The position numbers and the translations under genes are program-made. Of a stretch of DNA of 64,000 bases, positions 9,468-17,678 are shown in pieces. Source of the stretch: JANLVI01 sp031363915 (GTDB lineage Bacteria > Vulcanimicrobiota > Vulcanimicrobiia > Vulcanimicrobiales > Vulcanimicrobiaceae); the NCBI GenBank assembly GCA_031363915.1, contig JANLVI010000012.1:124001-188000 (forward strand). Reading direction: 5' to 3'. The notes under the pieces were generated by a model. The model searched no databases. It was not told the DNA's origin and was given only the letters and a program-made list of their open reading frames with translations. How positions within the stretch are numbered: the first letter of the stretch is position 1; each line of letters begins with the position of its first letter.

Positions 9468-9609
9468 CGGAGTGTCGCCATCGCTTCGTAAACGAAGCGC
9501 GCAGCGTCTCGAGGTCCTTAGAGCCGGGTTGGCAGTCCGGTGAAAAAGAGTTCCGGGCGTACGGAACTGGACATCGCGAGTGCGGGCACTGCGGGGAGAA
9601 GCCTGCGGA
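9468..9609. terminator. Convergent intergenic region with several hairpins
   Basis: This 142-base gap separates convergent ileS and the RRM gene. It holds a 7-bp stem with TAAA loop at 9482-9499 (CGCTTCG/CGAAGCG) and a 7-bp stem with 6-base loop at 9549-9568 (AGTTCCG/CGGAACT). Shorter CCGG and GTGC stems lie around them. Neither main stem is followed by a clear T-run on either strand, so a bidirectional terminator is likely but not proven; a small structured RNA is an alternative. Confidence 0.4.
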
Positions 9610-9885
9610 TCACCGCGGAACGGGACGCGGCCGTTTGAGCGGGCGATCTTCCGCGAGCGTGACCGTCAGCGGTTTGCCGTCGATCTCGAAGCCGTTGAAC
9701 GTCTGGATCGCGGATTCGGCCGAACCGCGGCTCGGCAGATCGATATACGCCATGCCTTTGCGGCGGCGCGTACGCCGGTCGCGCGGTAAGACGACGCTCT
9801 CATCGGTCGCACCGAATTGACGGAAGAGCCGGGTCACTTCTTCTTTCGTTGCGGTGCGTGGCAACCCGCCAACATATATTCTCAC
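9610..9885 (-). CDS. RRM-type RNA-binding protein
   Basis: A 91-residue protein made almost entirely of one RNA recognition motif. RNP2 is RIYVGGL at residues 2-8 and RNP1 is KGMAYIDL near residues 42-49, followed by a basic tail. Small RRM proteins of this kind occur in Cyanobacteria and scattered other bacteria, where some act in RNA chaperoning or stress responses. The GTG start at 9885 forms a GTGA overlap with the tgt stop, so it is the last gene of the ccdA-lspA-lspA-rluD-tgt string. The specific RNA target is unknown; coupling to two RNA-modifying enzymes suggests an RNA-related role. Confidence 0.85.
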   Translation of the reverse strand: MRIYVGGLPRTATKEEVTRLFRQFGATDESVVLPRDRRTRRRKGMAYIDLPSRGSAESAIQTFNGFEIDGKPLTVTLAEDRPLKRPRPVPR

Positions 9886-10988
9886 GTGGTTCCCTCTGCC
9901 ATCCGCGCTCGAAAGGCCTCCCACCCATTTCGTTCGATCGCCGCACGGGCCTCGCTCATGAGGCGGTCGAGTGCAAAGAGATTGTGATACGAGAGCAGCC
10001 GCGGACCCAACAGCTCGTTTGCCCGGAAGAGATGCGAGAGGTACGCGCGTGAAAATTGCGTGCAGACATCACACGTACAGGCCGGGTCCAGCGGCCCAAA
10101 ATCGCGCGTGAATGCCGCATTGCGGATATTTAGTTCGCCGACCGACGTCATCGCCCGGCCGTGTCGCCCGCTGCGGGTCGGGTAAACGCAGTCGAACATG
10201 TCGATCCCGCAGTCGATCGCCGCGAGCAGATCGCGCACCGTTCCGACGCCCATGAGGTAGCGCGGCTTGTTCTCCGGGAGCAGACTTGCGCTGAAGCGCG
10301 CAAAGCGAACCATCTCGTCGCGCGTCTCGCCGACCGAGAGTCCGCCGATGGCATAGCCCGGCAGATCGAGGTCGATCAACTCGGCGGCGCTCTGCGCGCG
10401 CGCCCGCTCGTCGAGCCCGCCTTGCACGATCGCGAAGAGTGCCGTGTTCCCGCGCCGCCAGGATGCGGCCGCGCGGCGCGCCCACGCCGTCGTACGGCGA
10501 ACGGATTCTGACACCGCCGCGGGCGTCGCGGGGAGCTTGATGCACTCATCGAGCACCATGGCGATGTCCACGCCGAGGTCTTCTTGGAACGCGACGACAT
10601 TCTCGGGCGTGAAGCGATGCTGCGAGCCGTCGATGTGCGATCGAAACGTGACGCCGTCGTCATCGAGCTTGCGCTGCGATTCCAAGCTGAAGACTTGGAA
10701 GCCGCCGCTATCGGTGAGGATCGGCCGGTCCCAGTTCATGAAGCGGTGCAGGCCGCCGGCCTCCACGATGGTGTCGCGTCCCGGACGTAACCACAGGTGA
10801 TACGTATTTGAGAGGACGATCTGCGCGCCGATCTCCTTGAGATCGCGCGGGGCAAGGCCCTTGACCGTCGCGACCGTGCCGACGGGCATGAACGCCGGCG
10901 TCTCGAGCTTGCCGTGGGCGAGTTCGAGCGTGCCGCGCCTCGCCACACCGGAGGTTGCGTGCAGCTTGTAGGCGCCGATCGCGCTCAC
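9882..10988 (-). CDS. tgt: Queuine tRNA-ribosyltransferase (TGT)
   Basis: Exchanges guanine-34 of GUN-anticodon tRNAs for the queuosine precursor preQ1. The 368-residue protein has the expected length. DSGGFQVFSL carries the first catalytic aspartate, FDCVYPTRSGRHG the nucleophile region, and CTCDVC with a downstream histidine forms the zinc site. The GTG at 10988 makes a GTGA overlap with the preceding pseudouridine synthase; the frame is open further upstream but is low-complexity and antisense-like there. No queA or preQ1 synthesis gene is visible nearby, so substrate may come from elsewhere in the genome or from uptake. Confidence 0.95.
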   Translation of the reverse strand: MSAIGAYKLHATSGVARRGTLELAHGKLETPAFMPVGTVATVKGLAPRDLKEIGAQIVLSNTYHLWLRPGRDTIVEAGGLHRFMNWDRPILTDSGGFQVFSLESQRKLDDDGVTFRSHIDGSQHRFTPENVVAFQEDLGVDIAMVLDECIKLPATPAAVSESVRRTTAWARRAAASWRRGNTALFAIVQGGLDERARAQSAAELIDLDLPGYAIGGLSVGETRDEMVRFARFSASLLPENKPRYLMGVGTVRDLLAAIDCGIDMFDCVYPTRSGRHGRAMTSVGELNIRNAAFTRDFGPLDPACTCDVCTQFSRAYLSHLFRANELLGPRLLSYHNLFALDRLMSEARAAIERNGWEAFRARMAEGTT

Positions 10989-11884
10989 GCGCGCAGCATC
11001 GCCAACGTAACGAGGTACTCGCGCGGAGGATCGACTTCGAATTGCAGCATCTCTTTGGTTTTGGGATGTTTGAATCCGAGCCGCCAGGCGTGCAGCGCTT
11101 GGCCCGGGACCGGGAAACGGGTATCCGAACGGCCGTAGAGCGGATCGCACAGCAGCGGATGACCGAGCGCGGCGAGGTGCACGCGAATTTGATGCGTGCG
11201 GCCGGTTTCTAGGCGAAAGACGCACTCGGTGGCTTGCATCAGTTCTTCGCGCACGGTGTAGTGCGTGACGGCCGGTTTACCGTCGGTGCGAATCGCGTAG
11301 CGCAAGCGGTTGCGCACATCGCGGCCGATGGCGCCGGTGATCGTGCCTTCGGGATCGCGCGGGATACCGCTAACGATGCCGCGGTACTCGCGTTTGATGT
11401 AGCGCGCCTGCATCGCGCGGCCGAGCGTCGCGAGCGCCTCGGGCGTTTTCGCGACGACGAGCAGGCCGCTTGTGTCGCGGTCTAAACGGTGCACGAGTCC
11501 GGCCCGCACCGTTTCGCCCGGCAATTCCATCACGTGACCGAGCAGGGCGTTGACGAGCGTGCCGTCGGTCGTGCCGTGCGCGGGATGCGTGACCATGCCG
11601 GCGGCTTTGTTGACCACGAGCAGCGTCTCGTCTTCGAAGACGATGTCGAGCGGAATGTTTTGCGGTTTCGCGTCGACGGCGACGGCTTCGTAGACTTCGC
11701 ATTCGACGATATCGCCAAGGTCGAGCGGATGGCTCGGTTTGATCTTGTGGCCGTTGACGACGACGGCACCGTCTTTGATCGCCAAGGTCACGCGCGAACG
11801 CGAGATGCCTTCGGCGTGGCGCGTCACGAAGACGTCGATGCGCGTGCCGACGTCGACTTCGTCGATGGTAAACGTACCGCGCAT
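10985..11884 (-). CDS. RluA/RluD family 23S rRNA pseudouridine synthase
   Basis: A 299-residue RNA-modifying enzyme with an N-terminal S4 domain (SRSRVTLAIKDGAVVVNG, residues about 28-45) and a catalytic domain with GLVHRLDRDTSGLLV, in which the aspartate after HRL is catalytic. The C-terminal GRTHQIRVHL is also diagnostic. The N-terminal S4 domain makes RluD the closest named relative, so modification of the 23S helix 69 loop is likely, although RluC-like specificity cannot be excluded. The ATG at 11884 overlaps the lspA stop as ATGA. lspA-rluD-like adjacency is common in bacteria. Confidence 0.92.
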   Translation of the reverse strand: MRGTFTIDEVDVGTRIDVFVTRHAEGISRSRVTLAIKDGAVVVNGHKIKPSHPLDLGDIVECEVYEAVAVDAKPQNIPLDIVFEDETLLVVNKAAGMVTHPAHGTTDGTLVNALLGHVMELPGETVRAGLVHRLDRDTSGLLVVAKTPEALATLGRAMQARYIKREYRGIVSGIPRDPEGTITGAIGRDVRNRLRYAIRTDGKPAVTHYTVREELMQATECVFRLETGRTHQIRVHLAALGHPLLCDPLYGRSDTRFPVPGQALHAWRLGFKHPKTKEMLQFEVDPPREYLVTLAMLRA

Positions 11885-12333
11885 CAGGCGCGCGCCTGCC
11901 GCGAACGGCGCATGTAGGCGATGACGAGCAAGACTGCAGCGACGTTGACCGCCGTATCGGCGACGTTGAAGACGTACTGCCAAATTTTGAAGTCGATAAA
12001 ATCCACGACGAAGTGCAGCCGGAAGCGGTCGACGATGTTGCCGATTGCACCGCCGGCGATGAGCCCGAGTGCGATCTGCGCGAGTCGCGATTTTGCAGCC
12101 AGGTCGCGGAACATCACGTTGATCGCGACGAGTACGCCCGCGGCAACCAGGGCGAAGATCCACGTTGAGCTGGGGCCGATGCCGAACGCTCCATGGGTGT
12201 TCTGGACGTAAGTAAACGAGAGGACGTGCGGGATGACGACGGTGGATCCGATCGGCGCGAGGCGCTGGAGGACGATGAGTTTGGTGATCTGATCGATAGC
12301 GAGTGCGACGATTGCGGCGAGCAGTTCGATCAT
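11884..12333 (-). CDS. lspA: Lipoprotein signal peptidase, second tandem copy
   Basis: A 149-residue signal peptidase II with four predicted transmembrane helices. It cleaves prolipoproteins after diacylglyceryl modification by Lgt. The aspartyl-protease residues are in GGAIGNIVDR and FNVADTAVNV, with HFVVDFIDF between, and YVQNTHGAFG is the conserved periplasmic loop. It starts at ATG 12333, overlapping the first lspA copy as ATGA, and its stop overlaps the rluD-like start. All catalytic positions are present, so it should be active. It differs substantially in sequence from the adjacent copy, suggesting an old duplication with divergent substrate preference. Confidence 0.93.
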   Translation of the reverse strand: MIELLAAIVALAIDQITKLIVLQRLAPIGSTVVIPHVLSFTYVQNTHGAFGIGPSSTWIFALVAAGVLVAINVMFRDLAAKSRLAQIALGLIAGGAIGNIVDRFRLHFVVDFIDFKIWQYVFNVADTAVNVAAVLLVIAYMRRSRQARA

Positions 12334-12773
12334 GCGGTCACCGGGCGGCGTTTGGCGCTCGCGATCAAGAGCAGCGCGACGCCGACCGTGATGAACGAAT
12401 CGGCGACGTTGAAGACCGGCCACACGCGCAGGTCGATAAAGTCGACGACGAAGTGGCGCTGCAGGCGATCAATCATGTTGCCGAGTGCACCGCCGAGGAT
12501 CGCGCCAAACGCGATCCGCACGAGGAGCGACTGCGCCGCCGCTTCACGGAAAGCGACATAGAAGACGCCGAGCACGATGAGGCCAAGGCCGATCAGTAAC
12601 CATGCCTGGTCGCCGAAGAGTCCGAACGCGCCGTGCGTGTTTTGAACGTAGGTCAGATAGAGCAGGTGGGGCACGATGAGGCGGCTTTCTCCGGGCATGA
12701 ACGTCGATGCGATCTGCGCCTTGGTGAGGCGGTCGAACAGAAAGACCGCCGCGGCAACGAGTACGCTGCTCAC
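12330..12773 (-). CDS. lspA: Lipoprotein signal peptidase, first tandem copy
   Basis: A 147-residue signal peptidase II immediately upstream of a second lspA. It retains YVQNTHGAFG, GGALGNMIDR, HFVVDFIDLR and FNVADSFITV, including both catalytic aspartates. The GTG at 12773 makes a GTGA overlap with ccdA and places the first membrane segment at residues 3-20; longer upstream readings run into ccdA out of frame. Two intact, tandem and translationally coupled LspA genes next to divergent lgt suggest heavy lipoprotein traffic or specialised processing. Confidence 0.93.
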   Translation of the reverse strand: MSSVLVAAAVFLFDRLTKAQIASTFMPGESRLIVPHLLYLTYVQNTHGAFGLFGDQAWLLIGLGLIVLGVFYVAFREAAAQSLLVRIAFGAILGGALGNMIDRLQRHFVVDFIDLRVWPVFNVADSFITVGVALLLIASAKRRPVTA

Positions 12774-13495
12774 AGCGATGGCGGCTTCACGTATTGATAG
12801 AAGAGCCCCGCAATACGCGTGAACGTCCCGGTAAAAATCACGATACCCGTCGCGACGAGGAACGCGCCGGCGCCGATTTCGATCGCGCCGAGATATCGTT
12901 TGACGCGGTTGAGCACACCGAGCGCTTGCGAGACGGCTGCAGCCGTGAGCATGAGCGGCAAGGCAAGACCGGCGGAGTAGACGAGCAAGAAAAGCGTCGC
13001 TTCGCCATACTTCTGCTGCGATGCTTGGAGCAGGATGAAGCCCAGGATCGGCCCGATGCACGGCGACCACCCGGCGGCAAAACCGATGCCGACCAGAAAC
13101 GACGCGGAATACGAACGCGTCGCCGAGCGGAATTGCGGTCTTTTGTCCATCGCCAGAAACGGGATCTTAAAGAGTCCGATCATGTTGAGACCCAAGACGA
13201 TCACGATCGCTCCGCCGATGCGTGCGACCCATTCCTTATAGTTGAGGAACACCGAGCCGATGGCGCTGGCGGAAAGGCCTAGCAGCAAGAAAATCACCGT
13301 AAAACCGGCGACGAAACAGAGCGCGTGCAACAATACGCGGCGTTTCTCATCGGCCGTCTGCGTGGTCTTGAGTTCTTCTAAACTCGAACCGGTGAGGAAC
13401 GAGAGGTAGGCGGGGATCAGCGGGAGGACGCACGGCGAGACGAAGGAAACGAGGCCTGCCAGAAACGCCGTCGCGATATTCAAAGTCGGGTGCAT
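12770..13495 (-). CDS. ccdA: Cytochrome c biogenesis/thiol-disulfide transmembrane protein CcdA
   Basis: A 241-residue six-helix protein of the CcdA/DsbD-gamma family that moves electrons from cytoplasmic thioredoxin across the membrane. The two redox cysteines lie in SFVSPCVLPLIPAYLSFLTG near residue 20 and GWSPCIGPILGFIL near residue 140. The ATG at 13495 fits the family; 18 codons of open frame upstream are not conserved. It heads the minus-strand string ending in the RRM gene and is divergent from lgt with 52 bases between. No periplasmic thioredoxin-like partner is encoded in the window. Confidence 0.92.
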   Translation of the reverse strand: MHPTLNIATAFLAGLVSFVSPCVLPLIPAYLSFLTGSSLEELKTTQTADEKRRVLLHALCFVAGFTVIFLLLGLSASAIGSVFLNYKEWVARIGGAIVIVLGLNMIGLFKIPFLAMDKRPQFRSATRSYSASFLVGIGFAAGWSPCIGPILGFILLQASQQKYGEATLFLLVYSAGLALPLMLTAAAVSQALGVLNRVKRYLGAIEIGAGAFLVATGIVIFTGTFTRIAGLFYQYVKPPSL

Positions 13496-13547
13496 CGCAA
13501 CCCGAGTTCTACGACGGATGCATCTCCATGCCTGTAAGCGGCGGCAC

Positions 13548-14357
13548 ATGACCCACTGGTTTACCTACCCCAACATCGATCCGATCGCGTTCCGCCTGGG
13601 GCCGCTGGCCATCCATTGGTACGGGCTTTCCTATCTTTTCGGCTTCATTTGCGTCTTTCTGTGGATGAACCGGCCTGCCGGGCGCAGCCGGCTCGGCCTG
13701 ACCACCGACGAAATTCAGGATTTCCTCGTCTACGCGCTCGTCGGCGTCCTCTTAGGCGGCCGCATCGGCTTCCTGATCGCCGATGTGATCACGCGCCACA
13801 ATCTTGCCGACTACCTCGCCCATCCGCTGGAGATCGTCGCGGTGTGGAACGGCGGCATGGCTTTCCACGGCGCGCTCGTCGGCGTGATCTTGGCGATCCT
13901 TGCCTTCTTGCGCAAGCATCGCGGCCTGACGTTCGGGACGCTCGCCGACGAAGTCGTCGTGCTGCTGCCGATCCCGATCGCCCTCACACGCATCGTCAAT
14001 TTCATCAACGACGAGCTGCCGGGGACGGTCTGCAATCCCGATCATCCGTATTGCATTCAGTTTCCGAATTACTCCGGCTACCGCTATCCCTCGCAAATCT
14101 TCGAGGGCATCCTCGACATCATCGCGCTTCCGATCGTGCTCTACGTGTATCGCCGCCACCCGGCGCCGGGTGTCGTCGCGTGGACGTGGTTCACGATTTA
14201 CGGGATCGGGCGCACGATTGCGGAGATATGGCGCGATCCGGGCTTCACGTTTCTCGGACTCACGAACGGTCAGCTCTTAACCGTTCCGCAAATTATCATC
14301 GGCATCGTTCTCATCGTCTACGCGGTGCGACGCGGGAGGACCGTTCCTGCGTCTTGA
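13548..14357 (+). CDS. lgt: Prolipoprotein diacylglyceryl transferase
   Basis: Transfers diacylglyceryl from phosphatidylglycerol to the lipobox cysteine of prolipoproteins in the inner membrane. The 269-residue, seven-helix protein contains WYGLSYLFGF, the GGMAFHGALVG segment with the essential histidine region, and the signature zone ALTRIVNFINDE. In most Lgt proteins the last motif reads GRIGNFIN, so two glycines are replaced here while the arginine and asparagines remain. The ATG at 13548 begins the conserved MTHWFTYPNIDP. It diverges from the ccdA-lspA-lspA string, linking all lipoprotein maturation steps except Lnt. Confidence 0.95.
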   Translation: MTHWFTYPNIDPIAFRLGPLAIHWYGLSYLFGFICVFLWMNRPAGRSRLGLTTDEIQDFLVYALVGVLLGGRIGFLIADVITRHNLADYLAHPLEIVAVWNGGMAFHGALVGVILAILAFLRKHRGLTFGTLADEVVVLLPIPIALTRIVNFINDELPGTVCNPDHPYCIQFPNYSGYRYPSQIFEGILDIIALPIVLYVYRRHPAPGVVAWTWFTIYGIGRTIAEIWRDPGFTFLGLTNGQLLTVPQIIIGIVLIVYAVRRGRTVPAS

Positions 14358-14369
14358 AGACGTCGGTCC

Positions 14370-15059
14370 ATGGAGCTCGCGTTATTGACGATCGGCGAGC
14401 GCGTGAAGAATTTTCGTGCGCGTGTCGATGCCGTCACCGCCGCCGCCGGGCGGCCGTCCGATTCCGTGAAGATCCTCGGCGTCACGAAAATGATGCCGCG
14501 GGAATCGGTTCTCGCGGCACTCGACGCTGGGCTCGGCGACATCGGCGAGAACTATTTGCAAGAGGCGCGCGAGAAGCTCGTCGCGCTGCCGCCGGTGACT
14601 ACGCATTTCATCGGTCACCTGCAGACCAACAAGGCAAAGCCGATTGCGGCGCTCTTCGATGTGGTGCAGAGCGTCGATCGACTCGATGCGGGACTCGCGC
14701 TTGCGAAGGCAGCGCGCGCGTCCGGCAAGCCGCTTTCCGTGCTCGTGCAAGTGAACATCTCCCCGAGCGAACGCTTCGGCGTCGCGCCGGAAGAAGCGCC
14801 CGCGCTTGCCGCACGTCTGCGCGATGAGGGCCTGCACGTCGATGGCGTGATGGCGATCGGACCGATCACCGAGATCCTCGCCGAAACTGACGCGGCGTTT
14901 GCGCGCGCTCGGGAAGCTTTTGCCGCCGTGGGCGGCGCAACGCTGTCTCTGGGCATGTCGGGTGATTGGGAGCGTGCGATCGCGCATGGCTCGACCATGA
15001 TTCGTCTTGGCACGGCGATCTTCGGGCCGCGTCCCGCGCGAGAGAGGATACCCGCATGA
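14370..15059 (+). CDS. YggS/PLPBP family PLP homeostasis protein
   Basis: A 229-residue single-domain PLP-binding protein of the alanine racemase-like barrel fold that balances cellular vitamin B6. The PLP lysine is in ILGVTKMMP near residue 39; GENYLQEAREK, HFIGHLQTNK and LSLGMSGDWERAI are the other family signatures. It follows lgt by 12 bases and overlaps sepF as ATGA. Gene order yggS-sepF-divIVA is conserved in Bacillota, Actinobacteria and Cyanobacteria, supporting the identity of all three. Confidence 0.95.
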   Translation: MELALLTIGERVKNFRARVDAVTAAAGRPSDSVKILGVTKMMPRESVLAALDAGLGDIGENYLQEAREKLVALPPVTTHFIGHLQTNKAKPIAALFDVVQSVDRLDAGLALAKAARASGKPLSVLVQVNISPSERFGVAPEEAPALAARLRDEGLHVDGVMAIGPITEILAETDAAFARAREAFAAVGGATLSLGMSGDWERAIAHGSTMIRLGTAIFGPRPARERIPA

Positions 15060-15511
15060 GTCTGTTCACGAAGCTCGGTTCGTTTTTTTCGCTGCATGAA
15101 GAAGAAGAGGAAGAGCTGTACCACGATGGGATGGACGCACCCGCGCCCAAACGCAACGTAGTCAATTTTGCCGATGCGAATCGGCGCCCGGTAGCGGGCG
15201 GCGCCTCGGTCGGCGTCTTTGCACCGCGCAGTTTTGCCGAGGTCACGGAGATTGCGGATGCCTTGCGCGGACGCCAAGTCGTGATCGTCAATCTCCAAGG
15301 TGCGGATCGCGGGCTTTTGCAGCGTGTCGTGGACTTCACATCGGGTGTTGCGTATACGATTGACGGGCGCATCCAAAAACTGGCCGACGCCATTTACCTG
15401 ATCGTCCCGGCCGGCGTTAGCGTCTCTGCCGCGGGCCTGCGCGATTCGCTCGATAACGACGGGATGCTTGACTTGGGCGCGAAAGTAACGTTCGGAACGA
15501 ATCGAGGTTGA
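15056..15511 (+). CDS. sepF: Cell division protein SepF
   Basis: A 151-residue Z-ring membrane anchor. Residues 1-15 (MSLFTKLGSFFSLHE) form an amphipathic membrane-targeting helix, followed by an acidic linker and the SepF core from about residue 60 to 140 (APRSFAEVTEIADALR, VNLQGADRGLLQRVVDF). SepF polymerises and recruits FtsZ, replacing or supplementing FtsA. The ATG at 15056 overlaps the yggS stop as ATGA, and the stop abuts divIVA as TGATG. SepF in an outer-membrane-bearing organism points to a Terrabacteria lineage rather than Proteobacteria. Confidence 0.95.
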   Translation: MSLFTKLGSFFSLHEEEEEELYHDGMDAPAPKRNVVNFADANRRPVAGGASVGVFAPRSFAEVTEIADALRGRQVVIVNLQGADRGLLQRVVDFTSGVAYTIDGRIQKLADAIYLIVPAGVSVSAAGLRDSLDNDGMLDLGAKVTFGTNRG

Positions 15512-16041
15512 TGGTGAAGATTACCGTCGTCGACATTCAGCACAAGACATTCAAGAAGCAGCTCCAAGGCTACGATCGCACCGAAGTCGATCAGTTTCTC
15601 GATGAGGTCATCGAGACGCTCGAGGACGAAGCTCATGCGCGGGCCGCGCTCGAAGCGGAGAACGGCGATCTGCGCGAACGCATCAGCCACTTCAAAGCGA
15701 TGGAAGACTCCCTGCAATCGACCTTGTTGCTCGCCCAGCGCACGGCCGATGAAGTGAAAGCTGCCGCGCACAAAGAGGCCGACCTCATCAAAACCGAAGC
15801 GCGGCTCTCGGGCGAAAAAGAATACGGCCACCTCGTCGCGCAGACCGAAGATGCCAAGCGTGAACTCCAGCGCTGGCACGAGAACGTGGAGAAAGCCAAG
15901 AGCGAACTGCGCAGCCTGCTCTACACGCATCTTTCGCTGCTCGAAGGTAAATCCGGACCGGCTGCAGCGCCGCTCGCACCCGCCTCGCTCTTTGACCCCG
16001 CGCATCAAAACGGTGCGGCTCGGACGAGTAGTACGCCGTGA
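15511..16041 (+). CDS. divIVA: DivIVA domain protein
   Basis: A 176-residue coiled-coil protein. Residues 1-60 form the DivIVA lipid-binding domain (TFKKQLQGYDRTEVDQFLDE), and residues 60-145 are a continuous coiled coil that would oligomerise and sense curved membrane at septa or poles. The C-terminal 30 residues are Ala/Pro-rich and disordered. ATG 15511 overlaps the sepF stop by one base; TTG 15508 and GTG 15514 are close alternatives. The stop overlaps the GvpL/F start as GTGA. Membership in yggS-sepF-divIVA supports a division or polar-growth role. Confidence 0.93.
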   Translation: MVKITVVDIQHKTFKKQLQGYDRTEVDQFLDEVIETLEDEAHARAALEAENGDLRERISHFKAMEDSLQSTLLLAQRTADEVKAAAHKEADLIKTEARLSGEKEYGHLVAQTEDAKRELQRWHENVEKAKSELRSLLYTHLSLLEGKSGPAAAPLAPASLFDPAHQNGAARTSSTP

Positions 16042-16772
16042 GCTCGGCGCAGGCGCGGCTTCGCCCCTCGCGCCCGTTACAGTTTTTTGGCGTGGGCGAT
16101 GCAGCGCTTGCCGGTCGGCGCTTCGTGATCGATGGTTCGCGCGCGACGGCCGTGCCGTTCCAGCGCGTCGCACTTCTGGTGCGTTATGTCGACGAACAAG
16201 CGTGGTCGAACGACGCGATCGCGCGTCATCGCTCGGACCCCCAGTGGCTGGTCGGTCAAGCGCACGTGCACGAAACGGTCCTCGATCGTGCGATGGCGCG
16301 CGGCGCCGTCGTCCCCGCACCGTTTCTCACGTTTTACGAGAGCATGGCCGAACTGAACGAACGCGCTCAGCAGTCGTACGTTCGCTGGCGCCGTTCGCTT
16401 GCGCGCATCAGCGGGAAAGACGAATGGGCGATTCACGCCTACCTCGGCCCGCACGCCGTGCCATGCGCAAATCCGTACGTGTTGCGCATGGCGCCTTCGC
16501 GTGCATCGACGCCCTCGATCGCGGCGTACGCGACTCCCGAGGCAACCGAGACGCTCGAAAAACTCTGGCGCGCGTGCGGTCTGCTCGCGAACGCTGCGCG
16601 GCCGCTCGATCCAAGCGCCATCCCGCAGCATCTCTTCTCCGGCGCGGTTCTCGTGCAACGTTCGCGTATCGATGGTTTTCGCGCGGTGCTCGAGCGTTTT
16701 TCCGCAAGCGCACAGAGCGCCGGACTGACGGTCTACCTCGAAGGACCGCGACCCCCGTATAGCTTCGTTTAA
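16038..16772 (+). CDS. GvpL/GvpF family gas vesicle protein (orphan)
   Basis: A 244-residue protein of the GvpL/F family. It has an N-terminal beta-rich domain, HETVLDRAMARGAVVPAPFL as the family's central signature near residues 77-96, a helical middle with basic residues, and the hallmark C-terminus GPRPPYSFV. Canonical members are gas-vesicle assembly accessory proteins. No GvpA, GvpN, GvpG or GvpK is present in the window. The GTG start overlaps divIVA as GTGA, so it is translated together with division genes. Either the rest of the gvp cluster is elsewhere or this is a repurposed family member. Confidence 0.85.
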   Translation: MSSAQARLRPSRPLQFFGVGDAALAGRRFVIDGSRATAVPFQRVALLVRYVDEQAWSNDAIARHRSDPQWLVGQAHVHETVLDRAMARGAVVPAPFLTFYESMAELNERAQQSYVRWRRSLARISGKDEWAIHAYLGPHAVPCANPYVLRMAPSRASTPSIAAYATPEATETLEKLWRACGLLANAARPLDPSAIPQHLFSGAVLVQRSRIDGFRAVLERFSASAQSAGLTVYLEGPRPPYSFV

Positions 16773-16775
16773 TCG

Positions 16776-17678
16776 ATGCTCCTTGGGATCAACGTCGGCG
16801 GCACGACGACGAGCGTCGTCGTGGGCGATCGCGCGGGTGCGATTCACGAACGGATCGCCTTTGCAACAGATTCACCACGCGGCCCCGAGCCGCTCATCGC
16901 GCAGATCGTGACCGCCGGGCAGGCGTTCATCGCGCGCTTTCCGCTCATCGAACGCATCGGCGTTGCGATCGGCGGCCCGATGGACGCGAACGCCGGTATC
17001 ATTTACGAACCACCAAATCTGCCGGGGTGGACGGCGCTTCCGCTCCGCGCGCGGCTCGAACGGGCCTTCGATCGTCCGGTGCAAGTCGAGCACGACGCGG
17101 GAGCGTGCGCGTGGGCCGAGTTTCTTTTCGGCGATCACGGCGCGATCACGCACCTTGCCTATCTGACCTGCGGCACGGGGTTCGGAACGGGTCTGGTGCT
17201 CGCGGGGAAACTCTATCGTGGCGCACACGGTCGGTCACCGGAGATCGGTCACGTTCGCTACATCGATGAGGGTCCGGCGTTTTTCGGGAAGCCCGGTTGC
17301 TTCGAAGCACTGGGTCCCGGCCGCGCCCTCAGTGCGATTGCGGCCTGGCGGCATCCCGCAGATTGGGGCGCGAACGCACCGACGCCCGCGCAACTCGGTG
17401 CGCTGGCTGCGGGCGGTGATGCCGATGCACGCGACGTGCTCGCGTACAACGCTCGCGTTGTCGGCGATGCGTGCGCGCTGCTCGCGGATTTGCTGGTCGT
17501 CGAACGCATCGTACTCGGTAGCGCGGCGATGTATCTTGGTGCGATGTGGATCGAACAGGTCGAGTCGCGGTTCCGCGCGCAGGTCTTGCCGTCGGTTGCC
17601 GCTGCGTGTCGCGTCGTGCCGGCGACCCTCGGCGAGGGTCTGCAAGATCGTTCGGGAATTGCGGCGGCGCTAGCGTGA
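16776..17678 (+). CDS. ROK family sugar kinase
   Basis: A 300-residue ROK (repressor, ORF, kinase) protein without a DNA-binding domain, hence likely a glucokinase or N-acetylhexosamine kinase. The ATP phosphate loop GINVGGTTT is at residues 4-12, the sugar-binding and catalytic region is VEHDAGACAWAEF (D of EHDAGA the probable base), and TCGTGFGTGLV is the second phosphate loop. The usual ROK zinc motif CxCGxxGCxE is reduced to KPGCFEALG, keeping only one cysteine. It follows the GvpL/F gene by three bases and overlaps a tiny ORF as GTGA. Confidence 0.88.
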   Translation: MLLGINVGGTTTSVVVGDRAGAIHERIAFATDSPRGPEPLIAQIVTAGQAFIARFPLIERIGVAIGGPMDANAGIIYEPPNLPGWTALPLRARLERAFDRPVQVEHDAGACAWAEFLFGDHGAITHLAYLTCGTGFGTGLVLAGKLYRGAHGRSPEIGHVRYIDEGPAFFGKPGCFEALGPGRALSAIAAWRHPADWGANAPTPAQLGALAAGGDADARDVLAYNARVVGDACALLADLLVVERIVLGSAAMYLGAMWIEQVESRFRAQVLPSVAAACRVVPATLGEGLQDRSGIAAALA

